Shown: positions 1 through 10,911 of the stretch, in pieces
Position numbering within the stretch: position 1 is the first letter of the stretch
How the letters are laid out: every line of letters starts with the position of its first letter
NCBI RefSeq assembly: GCF_905220565.1
Contig: NC_059401.1
Span: forward strand, 4,427,001-4,491,000
DNA length: 64,000 nucleotides
Source: Melitaea cinxia
Taxonomy: Eukaryota; Arthropoda; Insecta; Lepidoptera; Nymphalidae
Direction of reading: 5' to 3'
Notes under the pieces: model-generated
What the model was told of the DNA's origin: nothing
What the model saw: only the letters and a program-made list of their open reading frames with translations
Database searches by the model: none
Program-made: the position numbers and the translations under genes

Positions 1-1240
1 AAAAGTAGCCTTCGGGATATTTTTTTCACCGCGAATATATATTACTCTGTAATGTATTATATCGAATTATCTCCTACACATTCACGTGTTTGGTTCTTTA
101 TTGTGATTTCATTCAAATCACAACAACTATGAAGAAGTTACACTTCAAATAACAAGTTATTATCAATTAGTATAAGTATTCCCTCAATCAGTATTTTATC
201 GACCGGTAGATGTTTTGTCCTTTCACTATTATCCCTTCAATTATAAAATATCCCTCAGATTTTGTTGCAAAATATATTCAGGGCCCTTGAATAAGACAAG
301 GAAGTGGTACAAAATTCATAACATCACAAATTGTATGGGCACAACAGCCAATTTCCTTACGTTTCCTCGGAAAATGTTGACAGCCTCTACGGCTCAAGAA
401 ATAAGGCGATGAAAATCTTCTTATGATTACCAGTCACCTTTAGGGTCGAGTTGGGGTGGCGTCAAGTTTAGAATTAAGCACGCAAAACCACGATTCATAA
501 AATTGAGTGACAGAGCCACTTGAACGCTCGAGATGCGAAGATAAATTTCTTTTTTTATAACTGAGCATTACGGTTGAGGACACTCAAACCTTTATGAATT
601 TTCGAATAATTTGAAGAGGAAAAGTGCCAAACCGTCTGCTCGGACAAGTAGTATATAAAGTTTTAAGAAATATATTAACAACTTCATTTAATTGTGAATT
701 TATTTCTGTTGTTGAGTTCGCGAAAAATATATTTTATTAGACTTTTATTTTTTATTAAAATACACTGACATTTTTTTGTTTTTTTTTTTTCTATTTGATG
801 TAAAACCTTAAAAAAGTATGTCTCTATATATTTTTATTATGTCGCCTCTGCGTCTTCATATATAGTGTCTATGCGTTTTTTATACGAAAATGGAAGACAA
901 TAGAAGTTATTAATGTGATATTTGCTGATGGGAACATTATAATCTAATGTAAAGGTAAACATGTGTAGCACTAACACGATATGACAAACAGACTCTCTTT
1001 GACAACAAAATTAACCTTTAGGCCATTATGGTTAAATCCACATAAAGTTCAACGAGCTTGATGATAGGATTGACCAATATCTCGTTCTAATATTTATTCG
1101 ACACATATATGATGTTAGGGATTTTAGAGACAATTTTATAAATACTTTATTACAATAAAAAAAAAAACAATTCTACTATGCTACAGATACAGCTCGTAAC
1201 ATACAGAAGTTTTAATTAAACTTTTTTTTTTTAATTTTTA
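1..1240. other. AT-rich spacer, no gene seen
   Basis: No coding region is supported here. The stretch is AT-rich with homopolymer T and A runs (near 770-795 and 1155-1170). The only open frame above 60 codons (215-412) has no domain, no splice context and no composition bias, so it is taken as chance. Confidence 0.6.
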
Positions 1241-1380
1241 TTGAGGTAGTACATAGCAGGAAACATATTGCGCAAAATTTCGAGTAGCCCGACCGGGGCA
1301 GTACCTCAATCTTACAACAGACCACATTTAAATACTACTGCTCTCAAGCAAAGTTGTGATACTGTGGTCACTAAGGTGGC
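1240..1380 (-). repeat. fragment of ~280-bp dispersed repeat
   Basis: Read on the minus strand, this matches the second half of the repeat seen more completely at 33556-33838: shared words include GGTACTGCCCC-like and TGCCCTACCTCA-like blocks. It is a diverged, truncated copy. Other copies lie at 12147-12320, 23425-23575 and 25435-25535. Confidence 0.55.
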
Positions 1381-1558
1381 TTCTTAGAAGGATCAGAAGA
1401 CAGTCTCAGACGTGCTATGCTTATTTGCCACTTTAGTGATATCAAAAAAGTCGTTCTCTATGCTTGGTTCAGCATGAATCTGATTGAGAACTTATTTGAA
1501 TTTTGATTAACAGTATACCGTTGAAGTAATTTTTTCAGTTTTTTTTTAAATAATTAAA

Positions 1559-1903
1559 TAACGACTCGTTGGTATAACGGTCACAGCACTGCTTTGTGGC
1601 TATTGCGTTGACGGTTGTGAGTTCGATCCCCGTACATGACAAACATTTGTATTGGCCATACAGATGTTTGCCGTGGTCTGGGTGTTTTAGCAGTCCTTGT
1701 GGGTCTCATCACCGTGCCTCAGAGAGCACGTTAATCCATCGGTCTCGGTTGTTACCATGTACACCTGATAGAAATCGTTACTAATAGAAGGGAATATATC
1801 CGCCAACCCGCATTGGACCAGCGTGGTCGATTAAGCTCTGATCCTTTTCCTACATGGGAAAAAAGGTCTTTGCCCAGCAGTGGGATATTACAGGCTGAAA
1901 CGT
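1559..1903 (+). mobile_element. tRNA-derived SINE, full length (Metulj-like)
   Basis: The head (CGTTGGTATAACGGTCACAG, then GAGTTCGATCCCCG) carries tRNA-type A and B box promoter words. The body contains ATGACAAACATTTGTATTGG, and the tail ends GCCCAGCAGTGGGATATTAC. An 11-bp target-site duplication with one mismatch flanks it (1548-1558 and 1904-1914, AAATAATT.AA). SINEs of this kind are transcribed by RNA polymerase III and moved by a partner LINE. The apparent 62-codon frame inside it is not a gene. Confidence 0.85.
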
Positions 1904-1914
1904 AAATAATTTAA

Positions 1915-3440
1915 AAGGGAAACTGTCGTTTATATTACTCATAATAAATATTCACATGTCATTAATATCAATCTAGATTTAAATATGTAAAAATGATGTC
2001 ATTTTTTATTTAACATTATAACCCTCGACGAAACAGGTAAAACATGTAGTGATTAATAAAACACAATAATCCATGTAGGGATGATTTTGTTTCTTGTTAG
2101 TATAACTTGTTTTCTATTATAAAAAGTTTTAGGTACCGGCTTTGCCATCTCTAGAGAGAAAAGTTCGGACTAACATAAGATTCTTTAGCCAAAGTTCACC
2201 TTATGTATTTTCTTTTCTGCTTTGAGAATTAAATGCACAGAAGTCAACAGGATAAAAAAATGGGACAAAAGTATCAGGAGAGCTTTTATGCTTAAATACA
2301 CAACTAACTTTAGGTCAAAATTGTATCCACTATAAATTATTACCATTATGATTTTAAGTTGGGAATCACAAACGTAGAATTATTATTATCAAAAGCGAAA
2401 CAGGGTTGGTTGTCTTGTAAAACTAAATTCTCAGTAATCAATACTTATATAAAATAGGAAACAGAATTCAACGTCTTGGCTTTGTGTTAGTTATTTGCTG
2501 GCTAAAAACCTATTTTTATTTTAATAAAAGTAAAGATAATTTCATTATGTTATGTTTAACTAATAAAGGAATATAGGTAGATGTAAATACTTTTTTCGTT
2601 GAATTTTGCGACCAAAATTTTCTATTTTTATTAAAGAATTCTATGATTGATCCATTGACCCCTTTTGCAATGACCCTGATATCTATTCCAGGGGACGTAG
2701 GTTAGATTCCCACCCAAAGTTCTATGCATATTGAAGATATTTATTTATTTTTAGTATCTGTCTAGTATTACAGGATTATACACAGAATGAGAAAAGATTA
2801 CACTACCAATTCATGATGAAATTTTTATTCAAGTTTTGCTCCCGAAAACGATATCAAACATAACTTACGATTAACAATACGCATAGCTATTCCCATAACA
2901 CGTACTGAGTAAAAATCTATTTTGCGCTGCCTACTCGAAGCCTTGTTAGTAGTTCTTCTCAATTTCCTGTTACCTGTCACGCTTCATAGGGTATACGCAT
3001 TTACAATGTTAGTAGATACTTTGGCTCTTTATGTACTCGTATGAGTGTATAAAGCGTTAATGTATAGATACTACGAATTATTACTGTGGATTAAAAAAAT
3101 ATTAGATAATCTGTTTAGTAACGAACTATATGGTTTTAATATTTATAAAAAATAAAAAATGTAGCAGTGTGTAGAATTAAATTTTAACATTTCTTATACG
3201 TTTGAGAAAAAGACGCTCGCTTGATAATTGATATGGACATTTATTTCACTTGACAGGCTGACAGCTTTCATGGAAGGGAAGCACTAACCGTTGAATGCTA
3301 TTCAATAAAGTAACAAGAAAAAATACGCAAATAAAGCTACTTGCAATTAATCTACGGTGTCATATTATAATTATGTGTTTTGTCTTTAATAGCTGTCATT
3401 CAAAAATCGATAAAATTATAGCGTATTTTTTATAAACATA
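1915..3440. other. AT-rich spacer with scattered repeat debris
   Basis: No gene is visible. A short word GGTTAGATTCCCACCC near 2700 resembles the B box of the second SINE family (compare 34966-35205), suggesting a heavily decayed SINE fragment. The rest is AT-rich with no long open frame. Confidence 0.5.
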
Positions 3441-3643
3441 CTAGTTGACCCCGCAAACGTTATTTTTCCATATGCTATTAACCCCTTAATTCCCCCCCCC
3501 CTTATAATTTAAGGGTATAGAAATAGATGTTGGCTGATTCTCAGACCTACCTGATATGCACACATAATTTCATAAAAATCAGTCCAGCCATTTCGGAAAA
3601 GTATGTTAACTAACATTGTGACACGAGAATTTTATATATAAGA
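3441..3643 (-). repeat. ~205-bp dispersed repeat, Helitron-like ends
   Basis: Minus-strand copy of a short family also found at 4129-4338 (plus) and 54779-54992 (minus). Read in its own sense it starts TCTTATATATAAAAT and ends GGGGTCAACTAG, with an internal run of G/C (CCCCCCCCCC on the plus strand near 3494). TC at the 5' end and CTAG at the 3' end resemble non-autonomous Helitrons, but no clear subterminal hairpin was confirmed, so family assignment is an inference. Confidence 0.65.
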
Positions 3644-4128
3644 TTTCACTTAAGCAAAAAATTATTTTATTTACTAGTAATAGTAAATTGACTAATATTT
3701 TAGCCTCTTTACAACAAGTAAATAACACGATAAGTAAATAACTTTCGACTTTGACGTCAACACTCAACAAATTATTATCTTATAATTTACGTAAATAAGC
3801 AATAGGAAGTGTATTTTATATTATACTACAAAAAATCTTTACGACTTGTAAACATTACAACATTAATACATTTTAGTCCTATACATATATAAAAAAATAT
3901 ATACATTGAACAACTGATTTATGGTAGGATCTCATGAATAAAAATCTGTAGAAATATCTAAAAGATATATCTAACAAAAAACTAACGACTAGACTTTAGT
4001 AAGGCCGTTTAGGCCTTTGGGTTACGCCCTCTCATTCAATATTCTATCGGAAAATTCCAATACATAATGTATTAAAAGTTGAGTAAGTGGGTACATTGAT
4101 ACATACTAATGACATAGTTGATGGAAAA

Positions 4129-4338
4129 TCTTATATATAAAATCGTCGTGTCACAATGTTAGTTAAAATACTCCTACGAAACGGCTGGATCGATTTTTAT
4201 GAAATTTTGTGCGCATATCGGGTGGGTCGGGTAATCGGCTAACATCTATTTTTCATACCCCTAAGTTATAAAGGGGGAAGGGGGGATTACGGGGCTTTAT
4301 AACATATATGGCAAAACAACGTTTGCGGGGTCAGCTAG
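4129..4338 (+). repeat. ~205-bp dispersed repeat, Helitron-like ends
   Basis: Plus-strand copy of the family at 3441-3643 and 54779-54992: starts TCTTATATATAAAATCGTCG and ends GCGGGGTCAGCTAG. It lies about 490 bp from the first copy in opposite orientation, so the two form a diverged inverted pair. Confidence 0.65.
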
Positions 4339-5924
4339 CATTATATATATTAATATGCTAAGGTTTAAGAAGTTTGCTTCCCTTTTTAGAAAAAGCCTCA
4401 CAATAATAGCCCATAAATTATATATCATTTTATAGATATTTGCTTGCGGCGACAACAACTAAAATTTTTGTTATTACTTTTTTTATCAATTAAATAATTA
4501 CTAACATAATATATGTTGATATACATTGAGACACAACGTCAACATGATTGACGGTCAGTAAATTTTTTGTTCAATTTCAAATCAACTCACGTATAAATAC
4601 TTTTTTGTTATTTTTAAAGTGATAATTATTATACTTATTCAATGCGAATTATTCGCACGGGTAAAGCTAATAAATATAAAATAACTAATCGCATATTACA
4701 ATTCAAAATGGATATTATATTGAAATAAAACTCGTCATTTATTGGTTTGAAAATGAAAACTACCTTTTCCTACTAAAGTATAACTCGAAATTTTATAACA
4801 TCCGCTAATCCGCAGTGAAGTAGCGTCGTAGTCTACATTACACTTCTTCTCTTGATTGCAAAGCCCAAGAGTTTGCCTCCTTTATTTACAAACAACTTAA
4901 TTTCTTCAAAATATAAATATTGATCAAAAATTACATTACATCATTCATATACGATACATGAATTCCAAATTTTAAGAGATCGACAGCTGTTTTTTTTTTC
5001 TTTTTTCAAATCGCTTTTGTATTGTTTTCGAATTTGCAATAATGTTATAGACTTACTGTACCTGCGACTTCGTTTGCGTGCGAGATTGTATCTGGAAACT
5101 CATTATTTTTTTAACAGCGTGATTCTGATAGCATGTGAATTATGGGTTAAAATAATATGTTGCAAAGTGACGTCATTTATTTTATTTTGGCATTTTAGTT
5201 GTTTTGTTTAGCTAATATGTTGTTTCACAACCTCCTTTATCTTCCAGCGAAAGTCCCATAAAAATCGATTTAGTTGTTCCGAAGATTAGCCTACACAAAA
5301 ATAGTTTGTTATGTACTTGAAAAGCGTTTATTTGTGTTTTAGAATCGCATAAATAACTATATACAATTGAAAAAACACAGTTATTTTGAAATCACGGACA
5401 GACACTGCAATTTTATTTTTATTTTTAGATTAAATGGAATATCATACCATTTGTAAAAAAAATTGTACCCTTTCTTTTCCTTCTGCTTTTCTCTAAGGAT
5501 TTAGCATTTTGTTACCCAATAAAGTAAACAAAACAAGTAGTAACGGCTGTACGTTAACATCTTCTATAAGTTTGAAAAATTATAGCTAGGGATGCCAACT
5601 TTATTGCGCAGCATAACATATTACACGAACGAGTTAAGAAAGCATTCGTTCGCCAACAGTCGGGAACAAATAATTGATATTCACAGAGCGTAACCACAAA
5701 CGCGGTCACGTGAAAAGCTGTTGTACGTAAAAACAAGTAGAATTGTTTTTCCTAATAAACGTGTATTTTTATATTTTAAATAATAAAAATCATCGTGCTT
5801 CGCAATTATAATCCATGACTTATACTTGACTTAGTGTCTGACTCTTATAAATAATGGTGATATTTTATTATCTAAGAGCTACCCTTAAAAAATAAAAAGT
5901 TTTATCTTTGTATCCTTACAAATA
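4339..5924. other. AT-rich spacer, no gene seen
   Basis: No supported gene. The two open frames of about 60 codons here (5017-5211 plus, 5554-5736 minus) show no motif. The slightly GC-richer stretch 5560-5740 contains a CACGTG word but nothing that identifies it as exon or promoter. Confidence 0.5.
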
Positions 5925-6555
5925 TACAGGGTGTCCCAAAAAGTAGTGATAAGCGGAATTCCAGAGATAGGGCACCCCTTGGGGTATCCGAATCACCCCT
6001 ATGTATGTTCAGCGATTTTGCATAGTTTTCGAGTTATGAATTTTTTTATATGTTTTTGAGAATTTTCCACCTTAACAACTTTAAAAATTTCTAAAAAAAA
6101 AAATTGAACATTTTTTAGAATTTTTGTTTTTGTATCTAAATAGTCATGAGTTGTAGCTTCCCGCTTAAAAGATTCAGCTTCTTAACTTTGATGGAAATTG
6201 TGAAAATCTAAGTGTAAAGTGAAAATTTTACGTTTTGAGAACTATGACTTCAATTTTCAACTTAGAATTAAAAATCTAAACAGGCGATTTTATGGTTTCT
6301 AATTAGGCTTAAAAACTTTTCCAGAGTCTCAGCTTTCATAATCATAAATAAAAAATTGTACTTAATGGGGCTACTTTTGCTAAAATTTGCCTTCAAAGAC
6401 ATCAAGGTGGAAAATTCTTAAAATTACCAATTTGAATAAAAAAATTTTTTTTGCTCAATTTATTATTCCTTTAAGGTTAAATAGTTTTGTCGGCGCTCTA
6501 GCTGGGTCACACGTATAGGATTCGTGCGGAGGAAAATGATAAATCCGTAGACTGA

Positions 6556-6843
6556 GTGATATGGTTCCAAAACGATGGTGCTCCATGCCACTTTGCAAGA
6601 ATAGTCAGACAACATTTAACAGAAAGATTTAGAGACAGATGGATCGGCCGTGGAGGGCCCATTGCATGGCCGCCGCGGTCCCCAGACTTGAATCCAATCG
6701 ATTTCTTTCTCTGGGGATATTATAAAGAAATAGTTTACGCTAAAAACATAGCGGATAGCAACGTAGCGGAGTTAAGACGAAAATTGAGGCAGGCAGAAGA
6801 AACAATTAAAAACAACAGAATAGCATTCGTAAGAGTTAATTAG
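6556..6843 (+). pseudogene. C-terminal fragment of Tc1/mariner-type transposase, left arm
   Basis: The frame reads WFQNDGAPCHF near its start, then a W-P-P-R-S-P-D-L-N-P block at about residues 38-47 and FFLWGYYKE at about 50-58. These are the second Asp region and the third acidic residue region of DDE transposases of the Tc1/mariner superfamily. The N-terminal DNA-binding domain and the first catalytic Asp are absent: a stop codon lies directly upstream in frame. A full transposase would be about 350 residues. The frame ends at the arm/spacer boundary, where VRVN and a stop follow from unrelated spacer sequence. Confidence 0.9.
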
Positions 6844-6955
6844 TCTGTTAACCAACCAAAAGATTGTAAGAAAACTAAGATCGAAGATTTAATAAACATT
6901 TGGAGGTTATTTAGGTTTAATTAATAAAACGAAAAGTAATCGTCTTAAAATTATT

Positions 6956-7312
6956 TATTATAAAAAGTTTTCAATATGTCGACCTTCGTGCTCGATACAT
7001 GTTCTAACATCGTCTTAAAAAGTTTTCTTTGTGTCTTACGAATGCTATTCTGTTGTTTTTAATTGTTTCTTCTGCCTGCCTCAATTTTCGTCTTAACTCC
7101 GCTACGTTGCTATCCGCTATGTTTTTAGCGTAAACCATTTCTTTATAATATCCTCAGAGAAAGAAATCGATTGGATTCAAGTCTGGGGACCGCGGCGGCC
7201 ATGCAATGGGCCCTCCACGGCCGATCCATCTGTCTCTAAATCTTTCTGTTAAATGTTGTCTGACTATTCTTGCAAAGTGGCATGGAGCACCATCGTTTTG
7301 GAACCATATCAC
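6956..7312 (-). pseudogene. inverted second copy of the transposase fragment, right arm
   Basis: Mirror copy of 6556-6834 on the minus strand. It differs at two codons that I could find: the Trp of FFLWG is a TGA stop, and Ile of KEIVY is Met. Past the palindrome boundary it runs further into the spacer than the left copy. In another frame, 6958-7007 reads CIEHEGRHIENFL and a stop, the usual C-terminal signature of these transposases. This arm therefore retains the original 3' coding junction, and the left arm looks like the secondary copy. Confidence 0.8.
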
Positions 7313-7949
7313 TCAGTCTACGGATTTATCATTTTCCTCCGCACGAATCCTATACGTGTGACCCAGCTAGAGCGCCGACAAAACTATTTAACCTTAAAGG
7401 AATAATAAATTGAGCAAAAAAAATTTTTTTATTCAAATTGGTAATTTTAAGAATTTTCCACCTTGATGTCTTTGAAGGCAAATTTTAGCAAAAGTAGCCC
7501 CATTAAGTACAATTTTTTATTTATGATTATGAAAGCTGAGACTCTGGAAAAGTTTTTAAGCCTAATTAGAAACCATAAAATCGCCTGTTTAGATTTTTAA
7601 TTCTAAGTTGAAAATTGAAGTCATAGTTCTCAAAACGTAAAATTTTCACTTTACACTTAGATTTTCACAATTTCCATCAAAGTTAAGAAGCTGAATCTTT
7701 TAAGCGGGAAGCTACAACTCATGACTATTTAGATACAAAAACAAAAATTCTAAAAAATGTTCAATTTTTTTTTTTAGAAATTTTTAAAGTTGTTAAGGTG
7801 GAAAATTCTCAAAAACATATAAAAAAATTCATAACTCGAAAACTATGCAAAATCGCTGAACATACATAGGGGTGATTCGGATACCCCAAGGGGTGCCCTA
7901 TCTCTGGAATTCCGCTTATCACTACTTTTTGGGACACCCTGTATTTGAG

Positions 7950-8155
7950 AGAGTGACAAACTTCTTAGCATTCCATGGATTCACCGTGCAGATGCCGGGT
8001 CCATCGTGTGGCAGAAGGAGAAACTCAGAGCAGTTCCCAGGACTTGCGATCTAGGTGTAGGTTTTAGGAAGCCTCCCTTTGAGATGCGCATCAACGCTCA
8101 CCTTCACTGCTCGAGTTTCTCGCCCAGCCTAGCCAAATTTGGTAAGAACCTGTTA
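7950..8155 (+). repeat. dispersed repeat, uninterrupted copy
   Basis: Matches 33445-33905: shared blocks TGGATTCACCGTGC, GGACTTGC, TTTGAGATGCGCATCAA and CACTGCTCGAGTT. Here the blocks are contiguous, whereas the 33-kb copy is split by another repeat. Family unknown; the 60-codon frame on it (7872-8054) is not a gene. Confidence 0.65.
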
Positions 8156-8930
8156 GTGCAGCCTTAGACACTCGCAAAGTAGAACTTACTGCAGTTCTCG
8201 ACATTTTACGTAATGAGTGCAGTAAAAATATTAATAAATAAAAAAATATTAACAAAAGTGTCTTACATATAAAATAAATTAAATTACTATATAAAATTAA
8301 TATTAATAATTTTATCCACTATAAAAAAATAAATAAAAACAAATTTAATACACGCTGTGTTTGCGAATGCAGTAAAAACTGTTTGTTTTTCATTTAACTG
8401 TCAAATGCAGTGAGTTTTGTGTTTGATGTTCTAACTGGTCGAGAAAACTGAATTAAATTTCCAAACGCGAACATTTTTTATATGTATCATTCATCAACAT
8501 TTACACAACAAATATAACATAAAAATTGCTTTCGTGGTGATATTTTTGAACACTTTAAGCCTTATTATATTATTTTTTAAAATGTTCTATCTACTAACTT
8601 TATGAAGTCTAAGATTGAATCTTTTTTAGACGTTCGTTTAAAAATCTTTAAATTTTAGTTTGAAAGATAAGCTAAAGCTTACAGCAAAATCAAAAGAGAA
8701 TTCAATGTATATAAAACCGAAGATAAACAGAAATAAAAAAGAATTAGATTGTAAAAAATTAATAAGGACTTTGCGTAAAAGGGTAAACTTTATTCCTTCC
8801 CCCTATCGGATAATAAAGTAAGGCGGATTTGCATTAAAAAAAAATATAAAATGTACCACATGTGTTTCGTACCAAGTGTGCACCAACATATAGTAAATTA
8901 TACATTTATTCCTTTAAGGGTTCTTAAACC
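8156..8930. other. AT-rich spacer
   Basis: AT-rich sequence with no gene or recognised repeat. It separates the 7.95-kb repeat from the AACCGACTTC-family block. Confidence 0.5.
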
Positions 8931-9595
8931 TAATGGATAAAAAAAAACAACAAATGATTGTGTTTGTTCTAAAACAAAAACGTCTTTGTGTACAATACGC
9001 ACTATTAGGATTAACTCAAAAAGTACTTGTCAGACCTCGCTTAAATTTAAATGGGCCTACTCAACAACTAACTCACCACATTCACAACTCGCCTGATTTG
9101 AAACAAAAAAGAATAATTAAAATCGGTACTCCCCGTAAAAGTTATAAAGTAGCATATATTTAATAATTGTGTTTGCAGGCAAACGAAAAAAACAGACTTC
9201 AATTATATCGACAAGTAATACAACGTAGGTAGACGAAAAAATAGTCAAGTAAAAGTCAAAAGTTGTAATCAGATCTCGATGAAATTTAAACGTGACCACA
9301 TGATAAACATCGGCTTTCGATTAAAAACCATCAAAATCGGTACACCCAAAAAGTTATGCGGGTTTTCGAGTTTCCCTCGATTTTTCTGGGATCCCATCAT
9401 CAGATCCTGGTTTCATTATCCATTATACGTTTATATTTTATACGTCATACCACACTAGGGATATCTCCTTTCCAACAAAAAAAGAATTATTAAATCGGTT
9501 CATAAACGACGAAGTTATCCCCGAATATACATAAAATATATATACATATATGGTCGAATTGAGTAACCTCCTTCTTTTTTGAAGTCGGTTAAAAA
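8931..9595 (-). repeat. AACCGACTTC-family repeat, two adjoining copies
   Basis: Minus-strand copies of the family best seen at 49563-50335. The right end reads GAAGTCGGTTAAAA (inverse of AACCGACTTC), and the left end reads TGTGTTTGCAGGCAAACGAA followed by a TTCAATTATATCGAC block. Internal words AAAATCGGTACACCC and CATCATCAGATCCTGGTTTC match other copies. 8931-9165 is a more diverged copy. The open frames here (8933-9163, 9117-9299, 9438-9719) fall wholly inside the repeat and are not host genes. Confidence 0.75.
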
Positions 9596-9831
9596 AACGT
9601 GTGTGTTTTAGACCACACGACTGAAGTAAAACTTCTTTATCAATAAGCCAGTACAATAGGTCAGTACTGTGTTTAAGATATACGAAACGTAACTGGCTAT
9701 GAGAGAATGAGAGGAACAAAATGTGTGCTTGTACCTCTCTCTTGCTCCGTTTACCTCACCCGATCACACTTTTCGTAACGCTCTCGTCACGCATTCACCA
9801 CGCTACTCTCCAAGTCAAACGTGCGTAAAGA

Positions 9832-9897
9832 AGTTTTGCTTCAAAAACTTTCAAATTGAGCACCTCCTTCCTTTTTTGGAGTCTGCTTAAAAAAGAA
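9832..9897 (-). repeat. terminal fragment of AACCGACTTC-family repeat
   Basis: Contains CACCTCCTTCCTTTTTTGGA followed by GTCTGCTT, a diverged inverse of the family's AACCGACTTC...GGAGGAGG end. Confidence 0.5.
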
Positions 9898-10490
9898 AGT
9901 CTTAAATCCGGTAGCAAAATAACATACAAATAGCAGGGTAACAAAAGTTAAGCGCTGGCAAAGTAATCATTATCTCTGACCGCGGCTCTCAGAACTATAA
10001 AACCCTTACGAGCTTCCCGTTCTTTATAATAAAAAAAAAGATTCCAAAATAACGAGAGACCGAACCATCCGTAAATTCACGTTCGATCAGATCATTCGCC
10101 CATAATTTTAGGGTTAGGGGCTAGGGACCTTATTAATATCTACCAGTTGTTTGTATGCTGATAACCAACTCTATCCATCTGCTGCCTATTTCTATGAAAA
10201 ATAATTTTCCATAACATAACTTTATGCTCTTTAAGACAAGGCACCTTTAAGGGTTTTTTTTTTCAAAGCAAAAACGATTCAGTGTTTCACTTCTAAACAA
10301 ATGAACAATGCAACAACATGCAATGAAGCCTAGCCAGTTAAGTCTTAACTCTCTCTGTTCATTAAGATGTAAGTTTAAGAGTAGAATAATATTTATAGAA
10401 TAATTTAATTCCCTTACACCATAACAACACTTGGAAGTATAATTGAGTGTAGATGAGGGATTAATTTAAGCAGAAATGTATCATGAGTGC
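9898..10490. other. spacer, no gene seen
   Basis: No recognised gene or repeat. Composition becomes less AT-rich towards the GC island at 10495. Confidence 0.45.
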
Positions 10491-10494
10491 AGAA

Positions 10495-10620
10495 TACCCG
10501 TGGTGCACAGTGACGCAGGCGCGTTTAGTACCCCATTCGCAGTTTCAGAACTTCTATCACTCGGGACAGCCGTTCGGATCTCTTCGGATCCCGCGCGCTT
10601 CCGAACGTAAAAATAAAATT
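10495..10620 (+). promoter_or_regulatory. GC-rich promoter-like island
   Basis: A sharp GC-rich patch in AT-rich surroundings with many CpG (CCCGCGCGCTTCCG) and an inverted pair CGTTCGGA (10571-10578) / TCCGAACG (10600-10607). No repeat family match is visible elsewhere in the window. It is followed by about 300 bp of moderately AT-rich sequence ending in a consensus splice donor at 10910, so a promoter plus noncoding first exon is a plausible reading. A minus-strand frame across it (10481-10675) has no recognisable domain. Confidence 0.3.
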
Positions 10621-10909
10621 GTATTGAAAAAAAAAAACATTTCTTGTCGTTAAGCGCTTTAATAATTTGTAACACATTTTCCAGTTTACAAACTTTAACT
10701 GTAAAGTTACTTCAACAGTCTTTTGTATTGCCTTCTTTTGTGTTTCAAAGTGTATTGTTTTTTAAGTGTTGCTAAGTGTTACGAAAAATTCAACGGGACA
10801 CGGAGTGATTAATTTGCCAAGTTACGAAGTTGCGGCTATTCAATAAGCTTTTATATTTTCATTAAAGACTTTGTAAAGCGATTTTGTTTCGAAAAGAGGT
10901 TAAAATCAA
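10621..10909 (+). other. candidate noncoding first exon ending at GTAAGTAA donor
   Basis: The stretch ends ATCAA|GTAAGTAA, a near-ideal 5' splice site, and has no long open frame, as expected of a 5' untranslated exon. It could belong to the same transcript as the signal-peptide exon at 48075-48169, which has an acceptor and its own start codon on the same strand. That link is inference only; isolated donor consensus words occur by chance in 64 kb. Confidence 0.25.
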
Positions 10910-10911
10910 GT

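Larger units (their letters stand above)
5927..7941. mobile_element. palindromic Tc1/mariner-type element
   Basis: A 2,015-bp element begins CAGGGTGTCCCAAAAAGTAG and ends with its exact inverse, and is flanked by TA on both sides (5925-5926, 7942-7943), the usual target duplication of this superfamily. Instead of short terminal repeats, the whole left arm (5927-6834) is repeated inverted as the right arm (7034-7941), 908 bp each with no net length difference. By eye I found two substitutions (6714 and 6732 against their partners). A 199-bp unpaired spacer (6835-7033) separates them. Each arm holds about 600 bp of noncoding terminal DNA plus the same C-terminal transposase fragment. It cannot encode a whole transposase and must be non-autonomous or dead. 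Near-identity of the arms points to recent formation. Confidence 0.9.

Noticed and set aside
1559..1640. tRNA gene at the SINE heads (also 36887, 43479, 34966)
   Set aside because: A/B box words are present, but no full cloverleaf forms and the sequence continues into SINE bodies.
5927..7941. Palindrome as an assembly or sequencing fold-back artefact
   Set aside because: Fold-back artefacts do not respect transposon ends. Here both arms stop exactly at TA-flanked CAGGGTG termini, the outer flanks are unrelated, the spacer is asymmetric and the arms differ at two positions. Not excluded without reads, but not preferred.
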